This document shows positions 26,969 to 35,724 of a stretch of 64,000 nt of DNA, in pieces; the first letter of the stretch is position 1, and each line of letters starts with the position of its first letter. The position numbers and the translations under genes were made by a program. This DNA comes from Pandoraea pnomenusa (GTDB lineage: Bacteria > Pseudomonadota > Gammaproteobacteria > Burkholderiales > Burkholderiaceae). The stretch is from NCBI RefSeq assembly GCF_000767615.3, contig NZ_CP009553.3, positions 1,612,001-1,676,000 on the forward strand, written 5' to 3'. The notes under the pieces were generated by a model that saw only the letters and a list, made by a program, of their open reading frames with translations, had not been told where the DNA came from and searched no databases.

Positions 26969-26989
26969 CCGTGATGGTTGGTGCTGCCC
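26963..26989 (+). promoter_or_regulatory. Possible switching hairpin of the ZTP riboswitch
   Basis: GGGCAGC (26963-26969) pairs perfectly with GCTGCCC (26983-26989). The first arm is also the 3' edge of the aptamer, so ligand-bound and hairpin forms are mutually exclusive. A T-rich but mixed run follows rather than a strong U-tract, so the stop may be rho-independent but weak, or the hairpin may act in another way. Confidence 0.6.
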
Positions 26990-27071
26990 TGTCTATCGTC
27001 TTCCGAAGCACAAAGGAAGGCGCGCTGCACCATCCCCTCCCGGAAAACCTGTTCAATTCAACGGAACCGCC

Positions 27072-28319
27072 ATGTTCGACAAATCGAAATCCACCGTTGC
27101 CGCCGTCGATCCCGACGTGTGGGCCGCGATTCAGAAGGAAAACCAGCGTCAGGAAGACCACATCGAGCTGATCGCGTCGGAAAACTACACCAGCCCGGCC
27201 GTGATGGAAGCGCAGGGCTCGCAACTGACCAACAAGTATGCGGAAGGTTATCCGGGCAAGCGCTATTACGGTGGTTGCGAGTATGTCGACGTGGTCGAAC
27301 AACTGGCGATCGATCGGGTGAAGGCGCTGTTCGGTGCCGAGGCCGCGAACGTGCAGCCGAACTCCGGCTCGCAGGCCAACCAGGGCGTGTACTTCGCCAT
27401 GCTCAAGCCGGGCGACACGATCATGGGCATGAGCCTCGCCCACGGCGGTCACCTCACGCACGGCTCGCCGGTCAACATGTCGGGCAAGTGGTTCAACGTG
27501 GTGAGCTACGGCCTGAACGAGAACGAAGACATCGATTACGACGCTGCCGAGAAACTCGCGCAGCAACACAAGCCGAAGATGATCGTGGCGGGCGCATCGG
27601 CCTTCGCCCTGAAGATCGACTTCGAGCGCATGGCGCGCATCGCCAAGTCGGTCGGCGCCTATTTCATGGTCGACATGGCGCACTATGCCGGCCTGATCGC
27701 CGCGGGCGTGTACCCGAACCCCGTGCCGCACGCCGATTTCGTGACGACCACCACGCACAAGAGCCTGCGCGGCCCACGCGGCGGTGTGATCCTGATGAAG
27801 GCCGAGTTCGAGAAGGCCATCAATTCGGCGATCTTCCCGGGAATCCAGGGTGGCCCGCTCATGCACGTGATCGCCGGCAAGGCCGTCGCGTTCAAGGAAG
27901 CCGCCACGCCGGAATTCAAGGCGTATCAGGAACAAGTCGTGAAGAACGCACGCGTGCTGGCCGAGACGCTGGTCAAGCGTGGCCTGCGCATCGTGTCGGG
28001 CAAGACCGAATCGCACGTGATGCTGGTCGACCTGCGCGCCAAGAACATCACCGGCAAGGCTGCCGAAGCCGCGCTGGGTGAAGCGCACATCACCGTCAAC
28101 AAGAACGCCATTCCGAACGATCCGGAAAAGCCGTTCGTGACGAGCGGCGTGCGTCTGGGCTCGCCGGCCATGACCACGCGTGGCTTCAAGGAAGCTGAAG
28201 CCGAGCTGGTCGGCAACCTGATCGCCGACGTGCTGGACAACCCGGAAAACGCCGAAACGCTGGCCACGGTCCGCGCCAAGGTCGCCGAGTTGACCAAGCG
28301 CTTCCCGGTCTACGGCTAA
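27072..28319 (+). CDS. glyA: Serine hydroxymethyltransferase
   Basis: This 415-aa PLP enzyme converts serine and tetrahydrofolate to glycine and methylene-THF, the main source of one-carbon units. Motifs: [19 protein letters not shown], the PLP lysine in [13 protein letters not shown] and [19 protein letters not shown]. The ATG at MFDKSK gives the usual length; an upstream in-frame extension falls inside the riboswitch leader. It is headed by the ZTP riboswitch and followed by nrdR after 18 nt, an arrangement common in Burkholderiaceae. Confidence 0.97.
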   Translation: MFDKSKSTVAAVDPDVWAAIQKENQRQEDHIELIASENYTSPAVMEAQGSQLTNKYAEGYPGKRYYGGCEYVDVVEQLAIDRVKALFGAEAANVQPNSGSQANQGVYFAMLKPGDTIMGMSLAHGGHLTHGSPVNMSGKWFNVVSYGLNENEDIDYDAAEKLAQQHKPKMIVAGASAFALKIDFERMARIAKSVGAYFMVDMAHYAGLIAAGVYPNPVPHADFVTTTTHKSLRGPRGGVILMKAEFEKAINSAIFPGIQGGPLMHVIAGKAVAFKEAATPEFKAYQEQVVKNARVLAETLVKRGLRIVSGKTESHVMLVDLRAKNITGKAAEAALGEAHITVNKNAIPNDPEKPFVTSGVRLGSPAMTTRGFKEAEAELVGNLIADVLDNPENAETLATVRAKVAELTKRFPVYG

Positions 28320-28337
28320 GCCGACGGCGTCGCACGC

Positions 28338-28820
28338 ATGCGCTGCCCGTTCTGCCGGCACGACGACACGCAGGTCATCGACTCGCGTGAAGCGGAAGAC
28401 GGCGCCGCCATTCGGCGACGCCGGAAATGCCCGTCGTGCGACAAGCGATTCACCACGTACGAGCGTGTCGAACTTGCCATGCCCGCGGTCGTCAAGAAAG
28501 ACGGCAGCCGGGCCGAGTACGATCGCGCGAAGGTGCGTGCGAGTATGCAACTGGCGATTCGCAAACGCCCCGTGAGTGCCGAAGCGATGGATGCCGCGAT
28601 TGCGCGCATCGAATACAAGCTGCTGGCCGGCGCGGAGCGCGAAGTGATGAGCCAGCGTATCGGCGAACTGGTCATGCGCGAACTCAAGCGCCTCGACAAG
28701 ATCGCCTATATCCGCTTTGCCTCCGTGTATCGCAGCTTCGAAGACATTGCGGAGTTCCGCGATGTCCTCGAGGAAATCGACAGCACCGACCTCAAGCCCA
28801 AGCGCAAGCCGGTGGCGTAG
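28338..28820 (+). CDS. nrdR: Transcriptional repressor NrdR
   Basis: This 160-aa protein has an N-terminal zinc ribbon (C3, C6, C31, C34; [14 protein letters not shown]) and an ATP-cone domain (about residues 46-136). NrdR senses dATP/ATP and represses ribonucleotide reductase genes by binding NrdR boxes. It is co-transcribed with glyA, so its synthesis is also under the ZTP riboswitch, linking folate one-carbon state with deoxynucleotide supply. A terminator follows 40 nt later. Confidence 0.96.
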   Translation: MRCPFCRHDDTQVIDSREAEDGAAIRRRRKCPSCDKRFTTYERVELAMPAVVKKDGSRAEYDRAKVRASMQLAIRKRPVSAEAMDAAIARIEYKLLAGAEREVMSQRIGELVMRELKRLDKIAYIRFASVYRSFEDIAEFRDVLEEIDSTDLKPKRKPVA

Positions 28821-28860
28821 GACAGCGCGAGAGGCCGCGATGCGGTCTGAACGAGCGACG

Positions 28861-28898
28861 AAAAACCCGTCGCGCCTGAAAGGGCGCGGCGGGTTTTT
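28861..28898. terminator. Bidirectional terminator between nrdR and porin
   Basis: AAAACCCGTCGCGCC pairs with GGCGCGGCGGGTTTT around a 6-nt loop, with A- and T-runs on both sides, so it can stop both converging genes. Confidence 0.9.
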
Positions 28899-28983
28899 TC
28901 ATGGTGGACGGCACCGTGGGCGCGGACGACGGGCGCTGGCACCCGTTGCCCGGCGACGCGCAAGTCAACAGCGCCGCATGCGC

Positions 28984-30048
28984 TCAGAACGAGTGCGACA
29001 CCCCGATGTAGGCGCCGGTCTGGCTCTTGCCTGGCGGCGGGTTGTCGAGCGAGTCGCTCGGAATGGCGGCGACCGAGAAGCTTTGGTTGGCGCTGTTCTT
29101 CACGTAGGCGACGGTGCCATACAGGAACGTGCGTTTGGACAGGTTGTACGTGGTGCCGAGCTCGAACATTGTCGCGTGTCCGAAACCGCCCGGCACGTTC
29201 ACGTGGTAGACCGCCGCATTGGCCGCCCACACGGCCGTCGCCTGCCATTTCACCCCGGCCCAGTAGTGATCGGCGCGCGTGGCGAAATCGGGGGCGGGGG
29301 CGTCAGGCGCCGACATGTGTGTGTAGCCCAGCGAGATCGTGAAGCGATTCAGGAAGACATTCGCTCCCGCGAAATACTCGCGCGAGGTGGCGAACACGTC
29401 CGTGAATCGCCCGTTGGTGTCGCGAATTTCGTCATACAACGCGCGCAACTGGAAACGATCGTGCGTGTAGGTCAACTGGGCGCCCATGCCACGCCCGTTG
29501 TTGAACTGTCCGGCGATATTCGAGAATGCGTATTGGCCGGCGATATCGAATCCGTACCAGTTCGGACTCTGGTAATTGACGGTATTGCTCGCTTGCGGCC
29601 AGTTGCGTCCGCGCACGAGCGATGCCGACGAGAAGGCCTGCTGCTGGAAGGGATCGAAATCCCAGACGCCATTGCTGATGAACAGGTTGCGGCCGAGCGT
29701 GAGCTGACCCCACGAGCGGGAATTGAAGCCGACCAGGGCACGCCGATCGAAGATCGAGCCGGAACCGTTGTTGTTGTAGCCGTTCATCAACTGGAAGCCG
29801 CCTTCCAGATTGAATACCGCATGCAATCCCTGCCCGAGATCTTCATATCCGCGCAGCCCGAACAGGCTGGTGCCGAAGTCGCCGCCCTGAGCGCTCCAGC
29901 GCGACGTCGTGCCGCCGTTGCCGTCCTGCAGGTTGTTCATGAACTGGAAGCCGCCATCGACGCGGCCGTAAAGTTGCACGCTCGACTGTGCGTGCGCGAA
30001 CGAGCCGATGCCGCACAGCAGGCTGGCTGCGATGAGCTTCTTTTTCAT
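28984..30048 (-). CDS. Outer-membrane porin (Gram-negative porin family)
   Basis: This 354-aa precursor has a signal peptide (MKKKLIAASLLCGIGSFAHA, cleavage before QSS) and a typical Burkholderiales porin start, SSVQLYGRVDGG. The body is rich in alternating aromatic strands, with the trimer-porin SLFGLRGYEDLGQGLHA block and AVWAANAAVYHV. The C-terminus ends in Phe (GVSHSF), the outer-membrane assembly signal. It forms a general diffusion channel; substrate preference is unknown. The start was set at MKKKL; a ribosome-binding site (GGGGAA) precedes it. Confidence 0.93.
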   Translation of the reverse strand: MKKKLIAASLLCGIGSFAHAQSSVQLYGRVDGGFQFMNNLQDGNGGTTSRWSAQGGDFGTSLFGLRGYEDLGQGLHAVFNLEGGFQLMNGYNNNGSGSIFDRRALVGFNSRSWGQLTLGRNLFISNGVWDFDPFQQQAFSSASLVRGRNWPQASNTVNYQSPNWYGFDIAGQYAFSNIAGQFNNGRGMGAQLTYTHDRFQLRALYDEIRDTNGRFTDVFATSREYFAGANVFLNRFTISLGYTHMSAPDAPAPDFATRADHYWAGVKWQATAVWAANAAVYHVNVPGGFGHATMFELGTTYNLSKRTFLYGTVAYVKNSANQSFSVAAIPSDSLDNPPPGKSQTGAYIGVSHSF

Positions 30049-30622
30049 GGTCTGTTCCCCAGGTTGCGTTTTGCCCCGCACCTTTCTCGCGTGGTTATGC
30101 CCGTCGTCGTCGTCCATCGCCCGTTTCGGGGCGAGGCAGGAGACGCTCGGGAAAGCCTGAATTTTCGTTACGAGTGACGAGAAATCGGCAAGCGGAAACG
30201 CCTGGGCAACGGGCGCCGCACGGGAGCGTGCGGGCGGTTGCGAGTGATGCCGGCACGCTCTGGTCGTCAGAGATCGTTTTCATGGCAGTCCACTGGCGTG
30301 AGGCCGTCTTCGGCGTGCTGCCACGCGCCGTCGGAATGACGCTCACGTGACACGCAGGGGCCGTCCGGCGACCGGAATCGGCTGGCGAGGCGCGCCAAGA
30401 TGATCGATGTCTTGTACTGCGAGATAACTTTGCGCGCGACGCCCGGATGGCTTCTTTATAGCTGAATTCTCACGCCTGCAACATCGGGTAAAGGCTTAGT
30501 CGCCGGATTGTTGCGTGCCAGCAACCGAAACCGCCGTCAGTGCAACGGCCGACAAGGCCGTCGGCATCGGCGCGGCGCCGTATCGGCTTGCCGGGCGGTC
30601 GCCCGCGTGGCCCGCAGGCGCC
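30049..30622. other. Gene-free region upstream of the porin
   Basis: These 574 bp hold no convincing gene. On the minus strand TATAAA (about 30456-30461) could be the porin -10, which would give a leader of roughly 400 nt; no clear -35 was found. Confidence 0.5.
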
Positions 30623-31552
30623 TCAATCCGGCGCGCCGAAGGCTTCCATCTTGCTTGCCAGATGCGTGAGCAGCCGATTGGCCGCCCCGGAAAGCCGGCG
30701 GCCCGCGCGGGTGACGAGATGCGCCTCGGCGCGATTGAGGATCGGGTGATCGATCGGCAGCGCACTCAGAATGCCGGCTTCGATCTCCTGCGACACCGCG
30801 AACGCGGGCAGGAACGTCGCGCCCAATCCGGCGCGAACGAAGTGCTTGAGCACGGAAATCGAGTTGGTGGTGACCGCGGGCGAGAGCCGGCGCTTTTCGG
30901 ACTGCTCGGCCATTTCCATCATCTGGCGGGTGCCGTAGGCCCCGTGCATGAGTGCGAGCGGCACGTCGTAGAGCTCGTCCAGACGCAAGGCGCCCGCCTG
31001 GGCCGCGCGTGCGACGAGCGGCGAATCGGGCGCGACGATGGCGTGCACGGGTTGGCGCAACTGCGCCCGGGAAACGATCTTGGGCTCCGCCGGCGGGTTG
31101 TAGACGAGCCCGATATCCGCGTCGTCCTCGGCAACCAGGCGCATCACTTCGTTGGTGCCGGCCAGATCGAGGGTGAGCGTGATGTCCGGGTAGCGCCTGC
31201 AGAAATACTGCAGCGGCGGGCCCATCAGATCGCTGACAAACCCCTCGCCAACGGCCAGTCGAATATGCCCGCGCCGAAGTCCGCGCACTTCCTGCAGCTT
31301 GGCAAGCAAGTCCTCCTGGTGGGCGCGTTGCTCCCGGTAGTACTCCATGAGCAGGCGGCCCGCCTGCGTGAGATGCACGCCGCGCTTGTGGCGTTCGATG
31401 AGCGGTAGCGACAGTTCGGCCTCGAGCAGGGCGATCTGGCGACTCACGGCGGACGGGGCGATGTCGAGCCGGTCGGCGGCGGCACGTACCGTGCCGCACT
31501 GGACGGCTTCGTACAAATAGGCCAGACGGCTCTCGTTGATGGCGGGTGTCAT
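30623..31552 (-). CDS. LysR-family transcriptional regulator
   Basis: This 309-aa regulator has an N-terminal HTH (residues 8-65; GTVRAAADRLDIAPSAVSRQIALLE) and a LysR substrate-binding domain. It is divergent from the VOC-dehydrogenase-aldehyde dehydrogenase genes at 31769-35301, and an AT-rich dyad lies 14 bp upstream of its start, so it likely controls that set and itself. The effector is unknown. Confidence 0.92.
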   Translation of the reverse strand: MTPAINESRLAYLYEAVQCGTVRAAADRLDIAPSAVSRQIALLEAELSLPLIERHKRGVHLTQAGRLLMEYYREQRAHQEDLLAKLQEVRGLRRGHIRLAVGEGFVSDLMGPPLQYFCRRYPDITLTLDLAGTNEVMRLVAEDDADIGLVYNPPAEPKIVSRAQLRQPVHAIVAPDSPLVARAAQAGALRLDELYDVPLALMHGAYGTRQMMEMAEQSEKRRLSPAVTTNSISVLKHFVRAGLGATFLPAFAVSQEIEAGILSALPIDHPILNRAEAHLVTRAGRRLSGAANRLLTHLASKMEAFGAPD

Positions 31553-31565
31553 AGCCTAAAGACTA

Positions 31566-31582
31566 ATTTTTAGAACAAAAAT
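31566..31582. promoter_or_regulatory. LysR operator-like dyad
   Basis: ATTTTT-AGAAC-AAAAAT is a perfect 6-5-6 inverted repeat of T-N11-A form, 14 bp from the LysR start in the divergent region. Confidence 0.62.
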
Positions 31583-31768
31583 CTTCAAGCGTTGTCATTG
31601 AGCGTCGTTTTTTTTTCAATCCACACTGCAAAACATGCGGATCGGCCCCATCGCCCGGCCCCGAACCCAGGCGAGGCCGGGCGACGGCGGCCCGATTCCG
31701 CGCCAGATGGCATGCGCCGCGATGCATGAGCGGCGCGGGACCCACGAACGATTCCACAGGAGACCCCG

Positions 31769-32674
31769 ATGATTCTTCCGCGAAACACGCGATTCGGCAT
31801 CGATCATCCGCTGGTCACCGTTCACGACCACCCGAGACGCCTCGCGCACTACGCGCGACTTGGTTTCTCGCCGTCGCCGGTGTCGTATCACCCGTGGGGC
31901 ACGGTCACCTCGCTCATGATGTTCGCGGACAACTTCATCGAACTGATCGGCGTGGACGATCCCGCGAAGTTCGGCACGAACGCGGTGGGCGACTTCTGTT
32001 TCGGACGCTATCTCGGAAGCTTTCTCGCCCGGGAGGAGGGCGTCTCGCTCGTGGCACTGCACAGCAAGGACGCCCGGGCGGATCAGTCGCGTCTCGCCCA
32101 GGCCGGGCTCGAGACGCAGGGCATCATCGACTTCCGCCGTGCCATGCGCAAGCCGGACGGCACGCCCGACGAAGCGGTCGTCTCGCTGGGCTTGTTCCTC
32201 GACGACACGCTCGGCGACGCCTCCAATTTCATTTGCCACCAGCATCGCCCCGAACTGATCTGGGTGCCCGAGTGGCAGCGCCACCCGAACGGCGTGAGCG
32301 CCATTGTCGGCATCACGTACGTGACGCCGGACGCGACGGCGCTGCGTCAGCTCGCCACGCGCTGGCAGCGCCTCTACGGCGCGCGTCATGTGGATCTGTA
32401 CGACGGGGGCGCGGTGGCCGACACCGGCTGTGGCCAACTGCTCGCGATGTCGCCGCAACGCGCCGAGGCGCGCTATGCCGCGGTGGGCCTGCCGATGGCG
32501 CAGGGCACACGCACGCATGCGGTGGCGATCACGTTGCTCGCCCCCGATCTGGCGCGCATCGAGGCGATGTGGCGCGAGCACGGCGTGCCATACGGCTACA
32601 ACGAGCACGGTCTGGTCGTGGAGCCCGAATTCGCGGGCAACGTCGTGCTGGAGTTCGTGAACCACCCGCATTGA
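31769..32674 (+). CDS. VOC-family (glyoxalase-like) protein
   Basis: This 301-aa protein has a VOC/glyoxalase-like fold of two beta-alpha-beta modules. Histidines in GIDHPLVTVHDHP and an acidic end (LEFVNHP) fit a metal site. Such large VOC proteins with a Glyoxalase_3-type N-terminus catalyse isomerase, lyase or dioxygenase reactions. It heads a plus-strand series with a beta-hydroxyacid dehydrogenase and an aldehyde dehydrogenase, which suggests breakdown of a small hydroxy acid or aldehyde; the substrate is not identifiable here. GGAGAC precedes the ATG. Confidence 0.82.
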   Translation: MILPRNTRFGIDHPLVTVHDHPRRLAHYARLGFSPSPVSYHPWGTVTSLMMFADNFIELIGVDDPAKFGTNAVGDFCFGRYLGSFLAREEGVSLVALHSKDARADQSRLAQAGLETQGIIDFRRAMRKPDGTPDEAVVSLGLFLDDTLGDASNFICHQHRPELIWVPEWQRHPNGVSAIVGITYVTPDATALRQLATRWQRLYGARHVDLYDGGAVADTGCGQLLAMSPQRAEARYAAVGLPMAQGTRTHAVAITLLAPDLARIEAMWREHGVPYGYNEHGLVVEPEFAGNVVLEFVNHPH

Positions 32675-32682
32675 AGTATTCC

Positions 32683-32696
32683 CAGGACATGTCCTG
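32683..32696. promoter_or_regulatory. Perfect 14-bp palindrome after the VOC gene
   Basis: CAGGACATGTCCTG is exactly self-complementary and lies in the gap between the VOC and dehydrogenase genes; it is a possible protein-binding site. Confidence 0.45.
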
Positions 32697-32781
32697 ACGT
32701 GGGCCGTCGCAGGGCGGCGCGCGAAGCACGCGACGTCGCCCGTGGGGGTGGCGTCATCCTCGCAGTCAATTTGGAGTCAAC

Positions 32782-33663
32782 ATGAAAATCATCGGAGTGG
32801 TCGGACTGGGCAACATGGGACGCGGCATGGCGCTGTCGTTGCAGCGCGGCGGTTTCACGGTGCTCGGCTTCGACCCGTCGCCGGCCGCGGGCGCGGCATT
32901 GGCCGACGCCGGCATCGGCCTGCGCGGGTCGGTGGCCGAACTCGCACGCGAAGCCGACGCGCTCGTGCTGTCGCTGCCGACCTCGCAAGTGGTCGAGGCC
33001 GTGGTCAACGGCGCCGACGGCATCGCCGCGAACGGCCGCGAAGGGCTGGTGGTGATCGACACCTCGACCGCCGATCCGCAGAGCACCCGGGCGCTGGCCG
33101 TCACGCTGCGCGAGAAGGGCATCGCGCTGGTCGACGCACCGGTGTCGGGCGGACCGAAGGGGGCGCTCAACGGCGCGCTCACGATGGTGCTGGGCGGCGC
33201 GGCCGAGGACGTCGCACGTATCGAGCCGGTGCTCGCGGCGATGTCGGCCAAGCGTGTGCACATCGGCGATGTGGGCGCGGGCCACGTGACCAAGCTCATC
33301 AACAACCTGATGTGCGCGGCGCATCTGATCGTGGCCGGTGAAGCCATGCGCCTGGCAACCGCTGCCGGCGTCGCGCCCGAACAAGTGCTCGAGGGGCTGA
33401 ACGCTGGCTCGGGCCGCAGCGGTGTGACGCAAACCAACTATCCGACGTGGATCCTCAACGACGCCTTCGACTCGGGCTTCACGATGAAGCTCATGCGCAA
33501 GGACGTGCGTCTGGCGATGGCCCTCGCGGAGCAGGCGGGGACGCTCGCGACCGGGCCGTTGTCGGCCGAGGTCGGCCGCCTCTGGGCGGCGAGTGCCGCG
33601 ACGGTGGGCGACGACGAGGACTTCAACCGTATCGTGCAGTTCATCGAGCCGGGACGGGCGTGA
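32782..33663 (+). CDS. 3-hydroxyisobutyrate dehydrogenase-like oxidoreductase
   Basis: This 293-aa NAD(P)-dependent beta-hydroxyacid dehydrogenase has the Rossmann motif GLGNMGRGMA at residues 8-17, the substrate-binding DAPVSGGPKGA and the catalytic Lys in GHVTKLINN. Family members oxidise 3-hydroxyisobutyrate, tartronate, glycerate or related hydroxy acids. The aldehyde dehydrogenase next to it would take a semialdehyde product. The gap from the VOC gene is 107 nt and GGAGT precedes the ATG. Confidence 0.9.
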   Translation: MKIIGVVGLGNMGRGMALSLQRGGFTVLGFDPSPAAGAALADAGIGLRGSVAELAREADALVLSLPTSQVVEAVVNGADGIAANGREGLVVIDTSTADPQSTRALAVTLREKGIALVDAPVSGGPKGALNGALTMVLGGAAEDVARIEPVLAAMSAKRVHIGDVGAGHVTKLINNLMCAAHLIVAGEAMRLATAAGVAPEQVLEGLNAGSGRSGVTQTNYPTWILNDAFDSGFTMKLMRKDVRLAMALAEQAGTLATGPLSAEVGRLWAASAATVGDDEDFNRIVQFIEPGRA

Positions 33664-33786
33664 GCGTCGGCCGGGGCCGGCTGTTTTGAAGCGGGCGCGG
33701 TGACGTGAATCGTCACGGCCGATTTTCGATCTCTTCAGTTTTGCATAGGACGATGCGCCGCGAGGTGCATCGCACGGAGTTTTCTC

Positions 33787-35301
33787 ATGGCAGACCAACA
33801 AGCCGCCGCGTTGCTCGGCGCATTCCACAAATTCTTTCCCAACGCCACCACCATCGGCTCGTACGTCAACGGTGAACTCGTCGAAGGCGCGGGCGACGCC
33901 GACATCGATATCGTGAACCCGGCCAGCGGGCAGAAAGTGCTGGCCTATCGCGACGCCGGTGCCGCGGTCGTCGCGCAGGCGGCCGATGCCGCGCAGGCCG
34001 CGCAAAAGACCTGGTGGGCGCTCACGCATGCCGCGCGCGGTCGCGTGATGCAGGCCGTCGGTGCAAAGATTCGCGAGAACGCGGAGGCGCTCGCCCAGCT
34101 CGAATCGATCGGCGCGGGCAAGCCGATCCGCGATTGCCGCGGCGAGGTCGGCAAGGTAGCCGAGATGTTCGAGTACTACGCCGGCTGGACCGACAAATTC
34201 TTCGGCGACGTGATCCCGGTGCCGAGCACGCACCTGAACTACACGCGCCGTGAAGCCATGGGCGTGGTGCTGCAGATCACCCCCTGGAACGCGCCCGTGT
34301 TTACTTGCGGCTGGCAGCTCGCGCCCGCCATCGCCATGGGCAACGGCGTGCTGCTCAAGCCGTCGGAACTCACCCCGGCGAGCTCGCTCGTCGTGGCGGC
34401 GCTGGCCGAGCAAGCCGGCGTGCCGCGCGGGCTCATCAACGTGCTGGCAGGCTTCGGTCACACCACGGGGCAGGCCGCGATCTCGCATCCGGTGGTCAAG
34501 AAGGTCGTGTTCGTCGGTTCGCCCGCGACCGGCAGCAAGATTGCCGCGGCCGCCGCGCAACGCCTGTTGCCGAGCGTGCTCGAGTTGGGCGGCAAGTCGG
34601 CGAACATCGTTTTCGACGACGCCGATCTGAAGCGCGCCTGCCTGGGCGCGCAGGCCGCCATCTTCTCCAGTGCGGGCCAGAGCTGCGTGGCCGGTTCGCG
34701 TTTGCTGGTGCAGCGCGGCGTGTACGACCGCATGATCGAGATGCTGGCGCGCGGCGCGGAGCAGATCCGCGTGGGCGAGCCGCTCGACGATGCCACCGAA
34801 GTCGGCCCGATCTGCAACCGAACGCAGTATCAGCACGTGATGAACATGATCGACGCGGGCGTCGCGGGCGGAGCGCGTCTGGCGGCCGGGTCGCAGCAGC
34901 GCGGCGACGGCGGCTTCTTCGTGCGCCCGACCGTGCTGGCCGATGCGAACAACGCGATGGGTGTGGCGCGCACCGAGATCTTCGGCCCGGTGGTGGTGGC
35001 CATTCCGTTCGACACCGAAGAGGAAGCGCTCGCGATCGCCAACGACAGCGAATTCGGCCTGGCCGGCGCCGTCTGGACGCAGGACGTGGCCCGTGCGCAC
35101 CGTGTCGCATCGCAGGTCAACGCCGGTACGTTCTGGATCAATGGCTACAAGACGATCAACGTCGCCTCGCCGTTCGGCGGATACCACCACAGCGGCTATG
35201 GCCGCTCGAGCGGTGTGGAAGCGTTGTATGAGTACACGCAGACGAAGAGCGTGTGGGTCGAGACGGCCGCGAATCCGGCCACGCCGTTCGGTTACGTCTG
35301 A
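33787..35301 (+). CDS. NAD(P)-dependent aldehyde dehydrogenase
   Basis: This 504-aa aldehyde dehydrogenase carries the usual elements: WNAPVFTCGW, LKPSELTPASS, the active-site Glu in LELGGKSANIVFDD and Cys in AGQSCVAGSR, and EIFGPVV. It follows the hydroxyacid dehydrogenase after 123 nt and presumably oxidises its aldehyde product to an acid. The substrate cannot be set from motifs. A run of sequence without genes follows to 35725. Confidence 0.93.
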   Translation: MADQQAAALLGAFHKFFPNATTIGSYVNGELVEGAGDADIDIVNPASGQKVLAYRDAGAAVVAQAADAAQAAQKTWWALTHAARGRVMQAVGAKIRENAEALAQLESIGAGKPIRDCRGEVGKVAEMFEYYAGWTDKFFGDVIPVPSTHLNYTRREAMGVVLQITPWNAPVFTCGWQLAPAIAMGNGVLLKPSELTPASSLVVAALAEQAGVPRGLINVLAGFGHTTGQAAISHPVVKKVVFVGSPATGSKIAAAAAQRLLPSVLELGGKSANIVFDDADLKRACLGAQAAIFSSAGQSCVAGSRLLVQRGVYDRMIEMLARGAEQIRVGEPLDDATEVGPICNRTQYQHVMNMIDAGVAGGARLAAGSQQRGDGGFFVRPTVLADANNAMGVARTEIFGPVVVAIPFDTEEEALAIANDSEFGLAGAVWTQDVARAHRVASQVNAGTFWINGYKTINVASPFGGYHHSGYGRSSGVEALYEYTQTKSVWVETAANPATPFGYV

Positions 35302-35724
35302 TTCCCACGCAAATGGGCTGTCATCGTGCGTTCCGCGTTCGCGGATGCATCGTAAAGGTGTGAGAAATGTTGGAAGTGTGCCGGACATCGGTCGTGAGGC
35401 CCCGTCCGGCATGCGGCCGTTTCAGCCCGCGGGACAAGCGGCCGGAACGGTGATTTTGACCGCGTATAATGCCGCCCTCGGGTGGTTCGGCGCGGAACGC
35501 TGTTGCTGTCACCGAGGCGCGCCAATATGGCGAGCGCATTGGGTAAGGCGTGGTTGTTGATGCGCAGTGCCGCAGTGCCGAATGGCGCCGTGGGGTGCGT
35601 TCGCCGGGTTTCGCAACCCGGTGAGCGGCGCGCCGAATTTCCTTAACCACCGAAATGTTCGCGCATCTTCCGGGCAACCGGACGGCACCGGACCGGTTCA
35701 ATAGCAAGTGCAGTGGAGACCCAG
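35302..35724 (+). promoter_or_regulatory. Leader region of the DUF3100 gene
   Basis: A consensus -10, TATAAT, lies at 35465-35470, about 255 nt before the DUF3100 start. The likely long 5' leader includes a GGGTTTCGCAACCC hairpin near 35610-35625. No gene is visible; attenuation is possible but not shown. Confidence 0.5.

Noticed and set aside
26946..28550. Minus-strand open frame over glyA
   Set aside because: glyA is unmistakable on the plus strand; the antisense product has no family.
32596..35412. 938-codon minus-strand open frame
   Set aside because: It covers clear dehydrogenase genes on the plus strand and its product is low-complexity and Arg/His-rich; a shadow of high third-position GC.
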